Shown: positions 20,226 to 31,061 of the stretch, piece after piece
Position numbering within the stretch: the stretch's first letter is position 1
Layout of the letters: every line of letters begins with the position of its first letter
Virus record (IMG/VR): IMGVR_UViG_3300021364_002105
Span: 1 to 32,792 of that record
DNA: 32,792 nt
DNA from: a virus
Strand: one strand, 5' to 3'
Notes under the pieces: model-generated
Databases searched by the model: none
The model's input: only the letters and a program-made list of their open reading frames with translations
Told to the model about the DNA's origin: nothing
Position numbers and translations under genes: made by a program

Positions 20226-22082
20226 ATGGCAACCAATTTAAAAGTAACAGAATTAGATTTCGATGATATTAAAAATAATTTAAAGAACTTTCTCAAACGT
20301 CAAAACGAATTTAGTAGTTATGACTTTGAAGGTTCTGGTCTCAATATATTATTAGATGTCTTAGCATATAATACTCACTACAATGCGCTGAACGCTCATT
20401 ACAGTTTAAACGAATCTTTTTTAGATTCAGCTCAGATCAGAGGTAATGTTGTTACCCGTGCTAAACTACTAGGGTATATACCTCGTTCAGATTTATCGCC
20501 AAGGGCAACAGTTGATATTACAGTAGACTTAACGGATTCAGCATATGATAATGTTAACTTTTTAAATCCTTTATCATTAACTAGAGGTACTAAGTTAAGA
20601 ACAGTATTACCTGATGGTGAAGAATACAAATATCTCGTACTCAACAATAGTACAGTCAATAGTATAGGTCGTAAATATATTTTCAATAGTGTTACTTTAG
20701 TAGAAGGTGAGTTAAGAGAACTCAAATATAGAGTAGATAACGATATTGAAAACCAGAAGTTCCAACTATCTGACGTGAATGCAGATACTTCTACATTGAG
20801 AGTCAGAGTACAAAGTAATGAGAACTCAAATAGTTTTGACATCTATACTCAATTTGAATCATTAGATAACGTTGATTCTAATTCAAAAGTATATTACTTA
20901 CAGGAGAATCCATCAGGATTCTATGAGATATACTTTGGTGATGGTGTTACTGGACGTAAGCCAACTAATAACGAAATTGTAACTATTGATTATATTATAA
21001 CAAGTGCTGAAGAAAGTAATGGTGCATCCACATTCTCAATGGTTGATTCTGTAGCTGGTTATACTGCAGATACTCCAGTTACAGTATCGGCTTCATCTGG
21101 TGGAGTTGAAAAAGAAACAACAGAGAGTATTCGATTCAACGCTCCGCTAACGTTTATTACTCAGAACAGAGCTGTGACTGCAGAAGACTATGCATCTATT
21201 ATTAAAAAGAACTTTTCTAATGTGGATAGTATATCTACATGGGGCGGTGAAGATAATGATCCACCAGATTATGGTAAAGTATACATATCAGTTAAACCAT
21301 TACTTGCTACTAATTTAACAGAAGCTGAAAAGACTACAATCAAACAAAGTATATTAAAAGGTAAGAACATTGTTTCTATTACACCAGAGATTGTGGATCC
21401 TGAGTTTACAAATTTAGAGTTAGATGTATTCTTTAAATATAATCCTAACCTTACAGATAGGACTGCTGTTGATTTACAATCTGTTGTGAGAGATACTATT
21501 ACAGATTATAATTTTGATAACTTAAATAAATTTGATGGTGTATTTAGATACTCACAATTAACAAAAGCTATTGATAATGCTGACCCATCAATTATTAACT
21601 CAACATTACGTCCAAGAATGTTTCAATCATTTACACCAACAGCAAATACAAATAATTCAAAGACATTGAGTTTTGCTGCGCCGTTTTATTTATCAGGAGA
21701 GTCAACTAAAATGATTTTAACAACTTCCGCTGTATTAGTTGGAGGTGTTAACCATTTCTTTGGTGATAAACCTATATCAGGTCAAACCAAAAGACAAGTG
21801 TTCTTATATAAAATAGTTGATGGTGAGAATATTACAGTAGTATCAAACGCTGGTGAAATAGATACAGAGAAAGGAACAGTTACTTTAAATAACTTTACGC
21901 CTGATGATAATACAGCTATTACAGTTACTTTAGTTCCAAATAGTTTAGATATAGCACCTAAGCGTAATCAATTATTATCAATTGTAAATAATAAAGTAGT
22001 TATTACTCCACAGGTTGATACTATTGCAGTCGGTGGTGCATCAGGTTCTATTGATTATACAACAACATCGAGAATTAAATAA
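20226..22082 (+). CDS. 6: Baseplate wedge protein gp6
   Basis: The 618-residue protein has the gp6 (J-like) N-terminus: LDFDDIKNNLKNFLKRQ then SGLNILLDVLAYNTHYNALN. NESFLDSAQIRGNVVTRAKLLGYIPRS follows (residues 66-92). The middle holds FYEIYFGDGVTGRKP and ITQNRAVTAEDYASIIKKNFSNV, also typical. The C-terminal portion is beta-rich. gp6 dimers form the continuous inner ring of the baseplate. It is coupled to gp25 before it (4 nt) and to gp7 after it by a 1-nt overlap. T4 gp6 is 660 residues. Confidence 0.95.
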   Translation: MATNLKVTELDFDDIKNNLKNFLKRQNEFSSYDFEGSGLNILLDVLAYNTHYNALNAHYSLNESFLDSAQIRGNVVTRAKLLGYIPRSDLSPRATVDITVDLTDSAYDNVNFLNPLSLTRGTKLRTVLPDGEEYKYLVLNNSTVNSIGRKYIFNSVTLVEGELRELKYRVDNDIENQKFQLSDVNADTSTLRVRVQSNENSNSFDIYTQFESLDNVDSNSKVYYLQENPSGFYEIYFGDGVTGRKPTNNEIVTIDYIITSAEESNGASTFSMVDSVAGYTADTPVTVSASSGGVEKETTESIRFNAPLTFITQNRAVTAEDYASIIKKNFSNVDSISTWGGEDNDPPDYGKVYISVKPLLATNLTEAEKTTIKQSILKGKNIVSITPEIVDPEFTNLELDVFFKYNPNLTDRTAVDLQSVVRDTITDYNFDNLNKFDGVFRYSQLTKAIDNADPSIINSTLRPRMFQSFTPTANTNNSKTLSFAAPFYLSGESTKMILTTSAVLVGGVNHFFGDKPISGQTKRQVFLYKIVDGENITVVSNAGEIDTEKGTVTLNNFTPDDNTAITVTLVPNSLDIAPKRNQLLSIVNNKVVITPQVDTIAVGGASGSIDYTTTSRIK

Positions 22083-24232
22083 TGCCATATAAAAATACAT
22101 ATTCTCCAGGCGTTTTAGAAAATCAAACTTCTACGCTTGAAGGTACTAAAGAAGATATACGTCTTGACCAATTATTACCAGAGAATATAATAAATGATAA
22201 CGATAAGCTAAAGAAATTTTTAGAAGCTTATTATACATTTATGAATATGGACGAATTCATATTCACAGAAAACGAATCATTTTCAGATAGAGTTACAGAT
22301 GGTACATTACGTTTTAGAGTATCAGATCCTAAGAATGAAAATAATAAATTCTTTAATGATCCTACTGGTGCTGATAGTACACTTACTGTATTAAATAACA
22401 TTACTGGTAATATAGATACTATTCCATTATCTCAATTAAATGTAGAGATAACAAATGGTAATGAATTACCAGGTTCATTATCGGGTACAGCAAACGTTTG
22501 GGGACCAGATAATAATACAAACCAAGTAGGTAAAACATTCGCTGTTTTAAATAGACCAGTGAATGGTATATCGCTTTCCGATACAGGTGACCATGATAAC
22601 GATGCTGGGACAGCTGAAGTTTCAAAGTATGAAGGTCAGATTGCTACATTAGTAACCCCTATTACTAACTGGGTAGGGCCAGGCCCTTCTTATGTTATGA
22701 ATACTATTGAACAAGCAATGGATATTGATAACAATGGTTTAAATTATTTGGAGCTAATGCAAAAAGAAATAGCAGCTACAGTTCCAAGGTCTGTAACAGT
22801 TAATAAAAGAAATCTTTATAAACAAATAATTGATTTCTATAAACTCAGAGGCTCAAGAGATTCTATTGAAATCTTTTTTAGATTATTATTTAATGATAAA
22901 GCTGAAGTAGAATTTCCATACGATTATACATTAATACCATCATCAGGTAATTGGGATCCTAATACTGCTTTACCTAGAGGTGGTCAATATTTAGATAATA
23001 AAGGATTCTTATCTGATAATATTAAAATACATGATAGTAAAAGATATCAAAAGTTTAGTTATTTAATCAAGTCAGGTATTAATGTATCCGATTGGGAATA
23101 TGCATTTGATAGATTAGTACATCCATCTGGATTTGTATACTTTTCTGAAATTGTAATATTCTTAGAGTTAATACAATCGGCTATTACTAATTTACTTAGT
23201 AGGATGCCTGATAATCAACCAGGTATTATCGGACCAGAAGATGTACCATTAATTATAGAAGCTTTTGCTTCTCAGTACTTACCTAATGTAGAAGCTAAGA
23301 TACATCGTAATGCTCAGATATCATTAACGTTAAATAACTCAGGTACTGTGACAGCAGTAGATATATTAAACCCTGGCTTTGGTTATAGTTTAGCACCCGC
23401 TATTACATTTAACGGAACAGCTGTATCTGGACAAACAGGAGTGAATCCAATTATTAGTATAGGTATTGATAATAATGGTAGACTTGACCAAGATGATATT
23501 ACAATAACATCAGGTGGTCAACACTGGGCTTCGCTATTTGCTTCAGTCGCAGCAAATACAAATGCAGGTAAAGTAGCATCTCTTAATATGTTAGGTAGAG
23601 GTAATAAAACATATTCCTCTGCACCTACTATTGTACTAGATGCCCCTACATCTAAAGATTCAGATGGACAGTTATTAGGAACCAACGTTCAGGCTACAGC
23701 AACATTTACTTTAGATGCTGAAGGGGAAATATCTTCTGTTAATATAACTAATGTAGGTAATGGTTATATCCTAGATCCTGGATTGAGAATCAATAGCTCA
23801 TCAATGAATGAGAATAGGGTAAAAGAAACTCCTGAAACTATTTTATTACAATTAAACCATACAGACCAAAAACCATACTCAGGTAAACAAACTAATCCAA
23901 CAGGACCAGGTTCTGTAAAAGGTAGAAAATTATTTAATGGTGGTTTATTAACAATAGGAGAATTGAGTTCAGGGCAAAGTTGGACAATCACAGAATCAAC
24001 TGGGGGTACAAAACAACCTGAGGCTCATGAAGTTAAGTTAAGAAATCCAAATTTTAGAACCATTATAAATAATGGATATAAACAAAGAAAAGGTATTAAT
24101 AACTTTTTCACATCGTCTAGATTGTTTGATAGTAACCAAACAATTGAGTTTTTAGGGAGCAATACTCTTCAAACTATAGACTCAACTAATATAAATAAAT
24201 ATAACACGTCTACTTTTATAGACATTGAATAA
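22082..24232 (+). CDS. 7: Baseplate wedge protein gp7-like
   Basis: At 716 residues it is shorter than T4 gp7 (1032). The conserved part is LLPENIINDNDKLKKFLEAYY (31-51). Further on come LMQKEIAATVPRSVTVNKRNLYK and IIDFYKLRGSRDSIEIFFRLLF, then FLSDNIKIHDSKRYQKFSY and DRLVHPSGFVYFSEI. After residue 420 come beta repeats with the pattern V-x-x-V-x-I-x-N-x-G-x-G-Y-x-x-x-P (424-443, 498-515, 551-570), related to an insert in gp8. gp7 starts wedge assembly by binding gp10 and gp8. A 1-nt overlap with gp6 and the following gp8 support the assignment. Confidence 0.85.
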   Translation: MPYKNTYSPGVLENQTSTLEGTKEDIRLDQLLPENIINDNDKLKKFLEAYYTFMNMDEFIFTENESFSDRVTDGTLRFRVSDPKNENNKFFNDPTGADSTLTVLNNITGNIDTIPLSQLNVEITNGNELPGSLSGTANVWGPDNNTNQVGKTFAVLNRPVNGISLSDTGDHDNDAGTAEVSKYEGQIATLVTPITNWVGPGPSYVMNTIEQAMDIDNNGLNYLELMQKEIAATVPRSVTVNKRNLYKQIIDFYKLRGSRDSIEIFFRLLFNDKAEVEFPYDYTLIPSSGNWDPNTALPRGGQYLDNKGFLSDNIKIHDSKRYQKFSYLIKSGINVSDWEYAFDRLVHPSGFVYFSEIVIFLELIQSAITNLLSRMPDNQPGIIGPEDVPLIIEAFASQYLPNVEAKIHRNAQISLTLNNSGTVTAVDILNPGFGYSLAPAITFNGTAVSGQTGVNPIISIGIDNNGRLDQDDITITSGGQHWASLFASVAANTNAGKVASLNMLGRGNKTYSSAPTIVLDAPTSKDSDGQLLGTNVQATATFTLDAEGEISSVNITNVGNGYILDPGLRINSSSMNENRVKETPETILLQLNHTDQKPYSGKQTNPTGPGSVKGRKLFNGGLLTIGELSSGQSWTITESTGGTKQPEAHEVKLRNPNFRTIINNGYKQRKGINNFFTSSRLFDSNQTIEFLGSNTLQTIDSTNINKYNTSTFIDIE
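24190..24197 (+). promoter_or_regulatory. Possible late promoter box before gp8
   Basis: TATAAATA inside the end of gp7, 49 nt before the gp8 ATG. The spacing would give a leader containing the gp8 ribosome site AAGGGAAA. The coding sequence (Ile-Asn-Lys codons) could produce it by chance. Confidence 0.3.
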
Positions 24233-24246
24233 GAAGGGAAACAATT

Positions 24247-25695
24247 ATGGCAGCAATAGTAACATCAAATTTTAGAGTTTTAAATGCAGAAAACTTTAAA
24301 GCAGATGTAGGTACAGATAAAGTATACGTTGGTATTGGTAAAGCAGATGTATGGTCTGACTCTACTTCAGACATAACAGATACTACAGCACCTAATCCAA
24401 ACGATCATTTAGATGAAGAAGGATTAGCAAGAGCAAACCTACTTGCTTTAAAGAAAGTAGCAACAAGTGATATATCACACGTAGTAACCAGGTATAACTG
24501 GTCATCAGGAGAAACATATGTAGGTTGGGATTCAGCAGACCCTGATATCTTTGATAAAAAGTTTTATATAATTACATCAGAGTTTAAAGTATATAAATGT
24601 ATATACGCTCCAGGTAATGCATCAACAATTCAACCAGTACAAACACTTACAGAACCAACAGCAGAGTCTGATGGATACATTTGGAAGTATATGTATACAG
24701 TTTCTACGGCAGATGCAGAAAAGTTTCTCACTACATCTTATATGCCAGTTAAAACTATTGACCCAAGAGCAGGAGGTCAAGCATCAGATTATAACAGTGA
24801 TAGTACCGCAGAGAATGCTTTATCAGAAGCTGACTATGCTCAATACCTAAACCAAAAGGCCTCTGCACTACATGCAAAAGCTGGTGGTATAGAAAGAATA
24901 GTAATTACAAATGCTGGTGTTGGATACGATAGCAAACCAACAGTTGATATTACTGGAGACGGAAGTGGTGCAGATGTTCAAGCAGCTCAGATAACAATGG
25001 CTGGGTCAGGTGGAACTCAAACCGTATCTTCTATTACTCTAACAGATAAAGGTACAGATTATAGAGTAGCTAATATTACTTTCTCAGGTGGTACTCCAGA
25101 TACTGTTGCAGCAGCAAGAGCAATCATTGCTCCAAAAGAAGGACATGGTACAGACCCAGTCAGAGAATTAGGATCATTCTTTATAGCACTTAATGCTAAA
25201 CTAGATAATTCATCAGGAGATGATATTACTACAGGGAATGACTTTAGACAAATTTCATTACTCAAAGATCCACAAGTACATGACGCAAATGCTTATGGTG
25301 GTGCTGCAGCTACTGCAGATGTAATTAAACCAATGAGTGGTTTAAAGGTAGCTAGTGTAGCAAGTGGAGCTTTATCCAATTTACAAGTAGATGAAGTATT
25401 AAATGGTGGAACATCAAATGCAGTTGCATTTGTTACTGAAGTTGATACAACAAACTCCATTATATATTATCATCAAAACCAAAAGACAGGATTTGAAAAT
25501 TTTGTAAATAACGAAGTAGTCACAGGAGCAACATCTAACCAAGCTGCAACATTACATGCTAGTGCAGCTAATGTAGTACATTCAGGCGGTGGTGTTGATA
25601 GAAGATCGGGTGAAATGTTATTCTTAGAGAATAGAGCACCAATTAGTAGAAGTGATACTCAGATTGAAGATATTAAAGTTATTATAGAATTTTAA
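24247..25695 (+). CDS. 8: Baseplate wedge protein gp8
   Basis: The 482-residue protein begins with the gp8 pattern (VYVGIGKADVWSD, then YNWSSGETYVGWD and FYIITSEFKVYKCI). It ends with SGEMLFLENRAPISRSDTQ then EDIKVIIEF, hallmarks of the family. T4 gp8 is 334 residues; the extra length is two inserts, one with G-x-G-Y repeats (about 214-292) like those of gp7, and one (about 378-437) with VLNGGTSNAVAFV and VVTGATSNQAATL. It forms wedge dimers contacting gp7 and gp10. AAGGGAAA lies before the ATG. Confidence 0.93.
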   Translation: MAAIVTSNFRVLNAENFKADVGTDKVYVGIGKADVWSDSTSDITDTTAPNPNDHLDEEGLARANLLALKKVATSDISHVVTRYNWSSGETYVGWDSADPDIFDKKFYIITSEFKVYKCIYAPGNASTIQPVQTLTEPTAESDGYIWKYMYTVSTADAEKFLTTSYMPVKTIDPRAGGQASDYNSDSTAENALSEADYAQYLNQKASALHAKAGGIERIVITNAGVGYDSKPTVDITGDGSGADVQAAQITMAGSGGTQTVSSITLTDKGTDYRVANITFSGGTPDTVAAARAIIAPKEGHGTDPVRELGSFFIALNAKLDNSSGDDITTGNDFRQISLLKDPQVHDANAYGGAAATADVIKPMSGLKVASVASGALSNLQVDEVLNGGTSNAVAFVTEVDTTNSIIYYHQNQKTGFENFVNNEVVTGATSNQAATLHASAANVVHSGGGVDRRSGEMLFLENRAPISRSDTQIEDIKVIIEF

Positions 25696-25713
25696 TAATA
25701 ATAGGAAACATTT

Positions 25714-28700
25714 ATGGCAACGACAAATATATACTTTAATAATAATGAACCACATTTTGACGACTTTGTCGAATCAAAAAACTTTCATCGTATTTTATTT
25801 AGACCAGGACATGCAGTCCAAGCAAGAGAGCTTACACAAATGCAAACTCTCTTACAAGCTCAGTTAGATAGATTTGGTCAATATAATTTTAAAGATGGCT
25901 CAAGAGTTGTTGATGGTAAAGTAACTTTAAATAATGAATATGAATTTGTCAAGGTAGAATCTACTTTTACTCATAGTTCTCAAGGTACTCAAAATACAGA
26001 TAATGATTTAAATAACTATGTAGGTAAAATAATTCAAGGTGATACTAATGGTGTTCAAGCTAGAGTATTAGCAGTCGTAGCAGCAGCTGGTAGTGACCCA
26101 GCAACTCTTTATGTTAAATATATTAATTCTGGTGGTTCGGGTGGAACAGCTAATACAATAAAAACATTTGACGGTGAAGAAGAAATTAGAACAACATCAG
26201 GTGTAGTATTATATGGTAAAGTAAAACCAAGCTCAGATACTCCAACAGGTCAAGGTGTTGTAGTTAATATTGAAGAAGGTGTTTATTTTATTGCAGGAAA
26301 CTTTGTATATGTTCAAGCTGGTTCTTTAATACTAGACAAATACCAAACACATAACGATTACATTGTAGCACTTAAAGTTACTGAGTCAGTAATCGATTCA
26401 TCTGATGATACATCACTATTAGATAATGCATCTGGCACTCCTAATGAGGCTGCGCCTGGTGCTAAAAGATATAAGATAGGTACTCAATTAATTAAACAAG
26501 CTATTACAGATGCAGACCCTGCAGGTTTAATTACAAGAGCTGATTCTAATCTAGGTGAAAATTCATATGTAACTCTATTAACTGTAAAAAATGGTTTAGT
26601 CATAGTTGATGAAACAGATAAAACTCTTGATACAGAATTAACAAAGAGATTAGCACTAAGAACATTCGAAGAAAGTGGAGACTACAGTGTTGAGCCATAT
26701 CAAATTACCATTAAAGAATATTATAATGATACTACAAATAATGGTTATAAAACTAAAGAACAAATTATTGCAGATGGTGATGCATCAGATAATGCTGGTG
26801 CTATTGCATTTGGTCAAGATAGACTAGTTGTATTAGTAGAAGGTAATACAGCATATGTAAAAGGTAATAGAGTTAAAACAAATATTATTCGAGCTGTAAC
26901 AGTAGAGAAGCCAAGAAGTTTAACTAGTGATGTAGCTACAATTGCAAATGCAACTACAAGTTTACCAGTAGGTAACTATGTTAAGCTAACTGCATCAACA
27001 GTTAAAGGTATGCCAGATGTTAATACATTTAATACAATAAACTTACATAGTTCAACTGGCCAGGGCGGTAGTGTTATAGGTACAGCAAGAGCTAGAGCAT
27101 TAGAATATGTAAGTGGTGAATTAAGATTATACTTGTTTGATATTAATATGTCAGGTAGTAATGTATTTAGTTCTGTTCAATCAGTAGACCAATCAGGAAC
27201 AACACAAAACTTTGTTGGTGATTTAGCCAGTGTTGGTAATTTATTTGATGTAGGTAATAATGGACTAGTATTTAAACTTCCAGCCGAGTCAGTATATACA
27301 CTTAAAACATTTAATCAAAATGATGGTAGTGAAACAGGTACATACGATATATCATATATAATAAAACAAAAATTTGAAACAACTAATGGACAGATTTCAG
27401 TAGATGATAATACTAATGAAACTTTTGTAAACGTTTCTAGTATTACAGCTTCTCTAGGTACAGGTGCAATTGATGTTACTCCAACAATTACAGGTACAGA
27501 CGGTGCAACAAGTTTAACATTTACAGATGTAGGTGGCTCTGCTCCAGGATCTACTAGATTAAAAGTAATGGCTGACGTTCAAGTTAACCTACCTCCTAAT
27601 ACTAAAGAGAAAAGAACAATCACTGGACAAAGTGGTACTCTTTCAAGTGGAATATATAGTTTGGGTAAAGCAGATATTGCAGAACTAACAGAAGTTAAAG
27701 ATGCTCAGAATGTTATCATAACAGATAGATTTACATTAGACAATGGTCAAAGAGATAACTTCTATGATTTAGGTAGAATTATTCTTAAACCTGGATTTGC
27801 AGACCCAGGTACAATTACAGTAGCATTTAAATATTGGCACCATGGTGGAGGGGATTACTTTACAGTCAACTCATACAGAAATGATACTAATACTACATAT
27901 GACGAAATACCAACATTCAATTCTGCATACGGTCCAATTAAACTAAGAGACGCAATTGATTTCAGACCAAGAATTAATGATGCTGGTAATGACTTTGATT
28001 CAGGAGCAGCAGGTGGTGCTAACCCAAGAGCACCAAAACCTAATTCAGCTAAGACTTCTCAAATTAGTCATTTTATGCCAAGGATTGATAAACTATATGT
28101 AACTAGAGAAGGTGATTATAAAATTGAAAAAGGTATATCAGATTTAAATCCTAAAGCACCACAAACACCAAGTGATAGTATGGGTATATACGATTTAAAA
28201 CTTGGACCATATATATTTGATCTTAAAGAATTAAAACCAGAGATTATCGATAATAGAAGATACACAATGAAAGATATCGGTCATCTCGATAAAAGAATTA
28301 AAAACTTAGAATATTATACATCACTATCTTTATTAGAACAATCCGCTGCTGACGTACCATTATTTGATGGTGCTAATCTTAGAAGCAAAAATGGATTTAT
28401 AGTTGATGGATTTAGAGGTCATGGTGTTGCAGATGTATCTAATCCAGACTATGCTGCTTCTATTGATAAATCAAACGGTTTATTAAGACCGAAGTTTGAT
28501 GAAAGAAACGTTAACTTAATTAGAAAGGCTGGTGACTCTGGTAACTGTGTGAAGAACGGTTCAATAGTTACTATGGAAATGGAAAGTACTGATAAGGTAT
28601 TTGTCGACCAACCATACTCATCTTTTGCTTCTAACGTAAACCCTTATAATGTATTTACATGGGGTGGTATGATAGAGCTATCTCCAGATTCAGATGAATG

Positions 28701-31053
28701 GAAAGAAACAGATGTAAGACCACAAATCATTGTAGATGATTCAGATGCATATGACCAATTTAGAGAAATGGTTGAAGAACAAGGTATTCTTGGAACAGTA
28801 TGGAATGAGTGGCAAACAAACTGGACAGGTTCTGAAATAAACGAAAGAGGAATCAGAGATGTTGAAGATGAAGATATATGGTGGAGACGTTTTGGTAACT
28901 TTAATAGAAACGCAAGAACTATTACCGAAACACAACATCAGTCAAGAACAGGTCTTAACACAGAATTAACTTTTGATACAGTAGAAAGGTCAACAGGTCA
29001 AAGAGTTGTTGAAATTAACTTTGTACCATTTATTAGGTCAAGAGAAATTAACTTTAAGGCTCAATTAATGAAGCCTAACACTAGAGTATTTCCATTCTTT
29101 GATGGCGTTGATGTATCTGATTATGTAAGAGGCGAAACATTTAGTAATTCAAATCCATTTGAATTCTCTGACCAAACAGGTGTAGTAACTCATGAAGGCG
29201 TAACTGGCCATCCAAGTACAGCTGGTGTTTTAACAACTGATGCATCAGGTACACTATCAGGATCATTTGTTATACCAAGGAATGATGCATTAAAATTTGC
29301 AACAGGTACAAGAGAATTTAGATTATCAGATAGTTCAACAAATAATAAACAAACAGAAACAACATTTGCTGAATCACAATATTCAGCACTTGGATTAATT
29401 GAATCTGTAGAAGAAACAATCATATCAACTAAAGTACCAAGATTGGTACAGACAGAATTAATTGAAGACAGAACAGTAAATACAACTACATGGGTAGATC
29501 CACTTGCTGAAACATTCTTAGTTGATAAAGATGGTGGTATATTTGTTAAGTCAGTAGATTTATTCTTTAAAAAGAAAGATGCAAACATTCCTGTAAGGGT
29601 AAGTATCAGATCTGTCGAAAATGGTATACCTACTCAAAAGATTGTACCTGGTGCTGATAAGATTTTATATCCAGCTGATGTTAACCTACCATCTGATGCT
29701 AGTGCAAATGATGGTTTAGGTAATGCTGATGTTGCAACAAACTTCGCATTTGATTATCCTGTATATTTACCACAAGATACAGAATATGCGATTGTTATAA
29801 CTTCTCAATGTGATAACTATGAAGTATATGTTGCTGAAATGGGTGGACAAGATTTAACTAATGTAAACTTTACTATTGCAAAACAACCTTATGGTGGTGT
29901 ATTCTTTAGTTCTCAAAATGCTTCAACATGGACTCCAGAACAAAGTAAAGATTTAAAATTTAAAATACATAGAGCATCATTTAAGACAGGACAAACAAAT
30001 ACAATAACATTTACAAATGATGCAATACCTGTAAGACAATTACCAAGTAATCCATTTACAACAACAAATGGTAGTGCAGTAGTAACTGTTAATCATCCTA
30101 ATCATGGTATGTATGCTACAGGAGATGATGTAACATTAGCATTAAGTGGTAGTTCAGATGTAAATGGTATAGCACATGCTAACCTAGAAGGTAACTTTGC
30201 TATTAGTAATGTAACACATAATAGTTATCAAATTACTGCAAAGAATTCTGATACTGCATCAGTAACTGGTGCGGGTGGTGGTACTACAGTAACAGCAAGT
30301 GAGAATAGATTAGTAAATGTTATGTACCCAGTAATTCAAAATTTACAATTACCAGGAACACAGGTTACATTCTCTACTAGAATAGTAAACGGTACAAGTG
30401 TTGATGGTTCAGAGGCTGCTTATGGTGGAGCTACTGCATCTGATGCTTTCCCTATGTTACCTAATAGAAACTATTTCTTTAGAGCACCTAAGTTAATTGC
30501 TTCGCCACTAAATGAAGGTAATATTTCAGGTCTTACAGGGTCAGTAGAAATTACTGCAACAATGACTTCTACTAACGAAGCATTATCACCTGTTATTGAT
30601 ATGAACAGATTATCATTACATACTATACAAAATATTATTGGTCAGACACCTGACAGTAGTACACCTTTTGATAATGTTAATGAATTAACTGCAAGAGGTG
30701 GTACAGAGTTATGTAGATATATTACAAGAAAGGTAGAACTAGCAGAAGAGGCAGATTCATTTACAGTATTCTTTGATGCTAATAGGCCTGGTGCTTCTAA
30801 TATAAAATTGTTTTATAGAATATTAGAAGGTGGTGAAAGTGGAGATATAAATGATAAAGCATTTATTGAAGCAACTCCTGTCGATCCTATTCCAGTAAAT
30901 GAAAGTGGATTTAGCGAAGTTAGATACGATATTGTAGAATCTACATTAAATAATAAGAGTTTTAGTACTATTCAGTTCAAGATAGTTCTTATGTCTACTA
31001 ATTCGAGTTTAGTACCAAGGGTTAAGGACTTTAGAGCAATATGTGCTACATAG
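25714..31053 (+). CDS. Giant DUF4815-type structural protein (baseplate/fibre)
   Basis: At 1779 residues this is the largest product. The N-terminus (FHRILFRPGHAVQARELTQM at 25-44, then LQAQLDRFGQYNFKDGSRV) is the DUF4815 pattern found in large virion proteins of marine T4-like phages. Beta-rich domains follow to about 760. A conserved central segment comes next (LDKRIKNLEYYTSLSLLEQ near 863; YNVFTWGGMIELSPDSDEW near 978; EINFVPFIRSREINFKAQ near 1101). A later part has DPLAETFLVDKDGGIFVKSV and a carbohydrate-module-like region. Position right after gp8 suggests it does the job of the T4 gp9-gp10-gp11 group or anchors fibres; this is inference. AGGAAA precedes the ATG. Confidence 0.82.
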   Translation: MATTNIYFNNNEPHFDDFVESKNFHRILFRPGHAVQARELTQMQTLLQAQLDRFGQYNFKDGSRVVDGKVTLNNEYEFVKVESTFTHSSQGTQNTDNDLNNYVGKIIQGDTNGVQARVLAVVAAAGSDPATLYVKYINSGGSGGTANTIKTFDGEEEIRTTSGVVLYGKVKPSSDTPTGQGVVVNIEEGVYFIAGNFVYVQAGSLILDKYQTHNDYIVALKVTESVIDSSDDTSLLDNASGTPNEAAPGAKRYKIGTQLIKQAITDADPAGLITRADSNLGENSYVTLLTVKNGLVIVDETDKTLDTELTKRLALRTFEESGDYSVEPYQITIKEYYNDTTNNGYKTKEQIIADGDASDNAGAIAFGQDRLVVLVEGNTAYVKGNRVKTNIIRAVTVEKPRSLTSDVATIANATTSLPVGNYVKLTASTVKGMPDVNTFNTINLHSSTGQGGSVIGTARARALEYVSGELRLYLFDINMSGSNVFSSVQSVDQSGTTQNFVGDLASVGNLFDVGNNGLVFKLPAESVYTLKTFNQNDGSETGTYDISYIIKQKFETTNGQISVDDNTNETFVNVSSITASLGTGAIDVTPTITGTDGATSLTFTDVGGSAPGSTRLKVMADVQVNLPPNTKEKRTITGQSGTLSSGIYSLGKADIAELTEVKDAQNVIITDRFTLDNGQRDNFYDLGRIILKPGFADPGTITVAFKYWHHGGGDYFTVNSYRNDTNTTYDEIPTFNSAYGPIKLRDAIDFRPRINDAGNDFDSGAAGGANPRAPKPNSAKTSQISHFMPRIDKLYVTREGDYKIEKGISDLNPKAPQTPSDSMGIYDLKLGPYIFDLKELKPEIIDNRRYTMKDIGHLDKRIKNLEYYTSLSLLEQSAADVPLFDGANLRSKNGFIVDGFRGHGVADVSNPDYAASIDKSNGLLRPKFDERNVNLIRKAGDSGNCVKNGSIVTMEMESTDKVFVDQPYSSFASNVNPYNVFTWGGMIELSPDSDEWKETDVRPQIIVDDSDAYDQFREMVEEQGILGTVWNEWQTNWTGSEINERGIRDVEDEDIWWRRFGNFNRNARTITETQHQSRTGLNTELTFDTVERSTGQRVVEINFVPFIRSREINFKAQLMKPNTRVFPFFDGVDVSDYVRGETFSNSNPFEFSDQTGVVTHEGVTGHPSTAGVLTTDASGTLSGSFVIPRNDALKFATGTREFRLSDSSTNNKQTETTFAESQYSALGLIESVEETIISTKVPRLVQTELIEDRTVNTTTWVDPLAETFLVDKDGGIFVKSVDLFFKKKDANIPVRVSIRSVENGIPTQKIVPGADKILYPADVNLPSDASANDGLGNADVATNFAFDYPVYLPQDTEYAIVITSQCDNYEVYVAEMGGQDLTNVNFTIAKQPYGGVFFSSQNASTWTPEQSKDLKFKIHRASFKTGQTNTITFTNDAIPVRQLPSNPFTTTNGSAVVTVNHPNHGMYATGDDVTLALSGSSDVNGIAHANLEGNFAISNVTHNSYQITAKNSDTASVTGAGGGTTVTASENRLVNVMYPVIQNLQLPGTQVTFSTRIVNGTSVDGSEAAYGGATASDAFPMLPNRNYFFRAPKLIASPLNEGNISGLTGSVEITATMTSTNEALSPVIDMNRLSLHTIQNIIGQTPDSSTPFDNVNELTARGGTELCRYITRKVELAEEADSFTVFFDANRPGASNIKLFYRILEGGESGDINDKAFIEATPVDPIPVNESGFSEVRYDIVESTLNNKSFSTIQFKIVLMSTNSSLVPRVKDFRAICAT

Positions 31054-31061
31054 GATAAAAG

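Noticed and set aside
24064-24071. TATAAATA inside gp7
   Set aside because: 176 nt from gp8 and produced by Ile-Ile-Asn-Asn codons; a better placed copy is at 24190.
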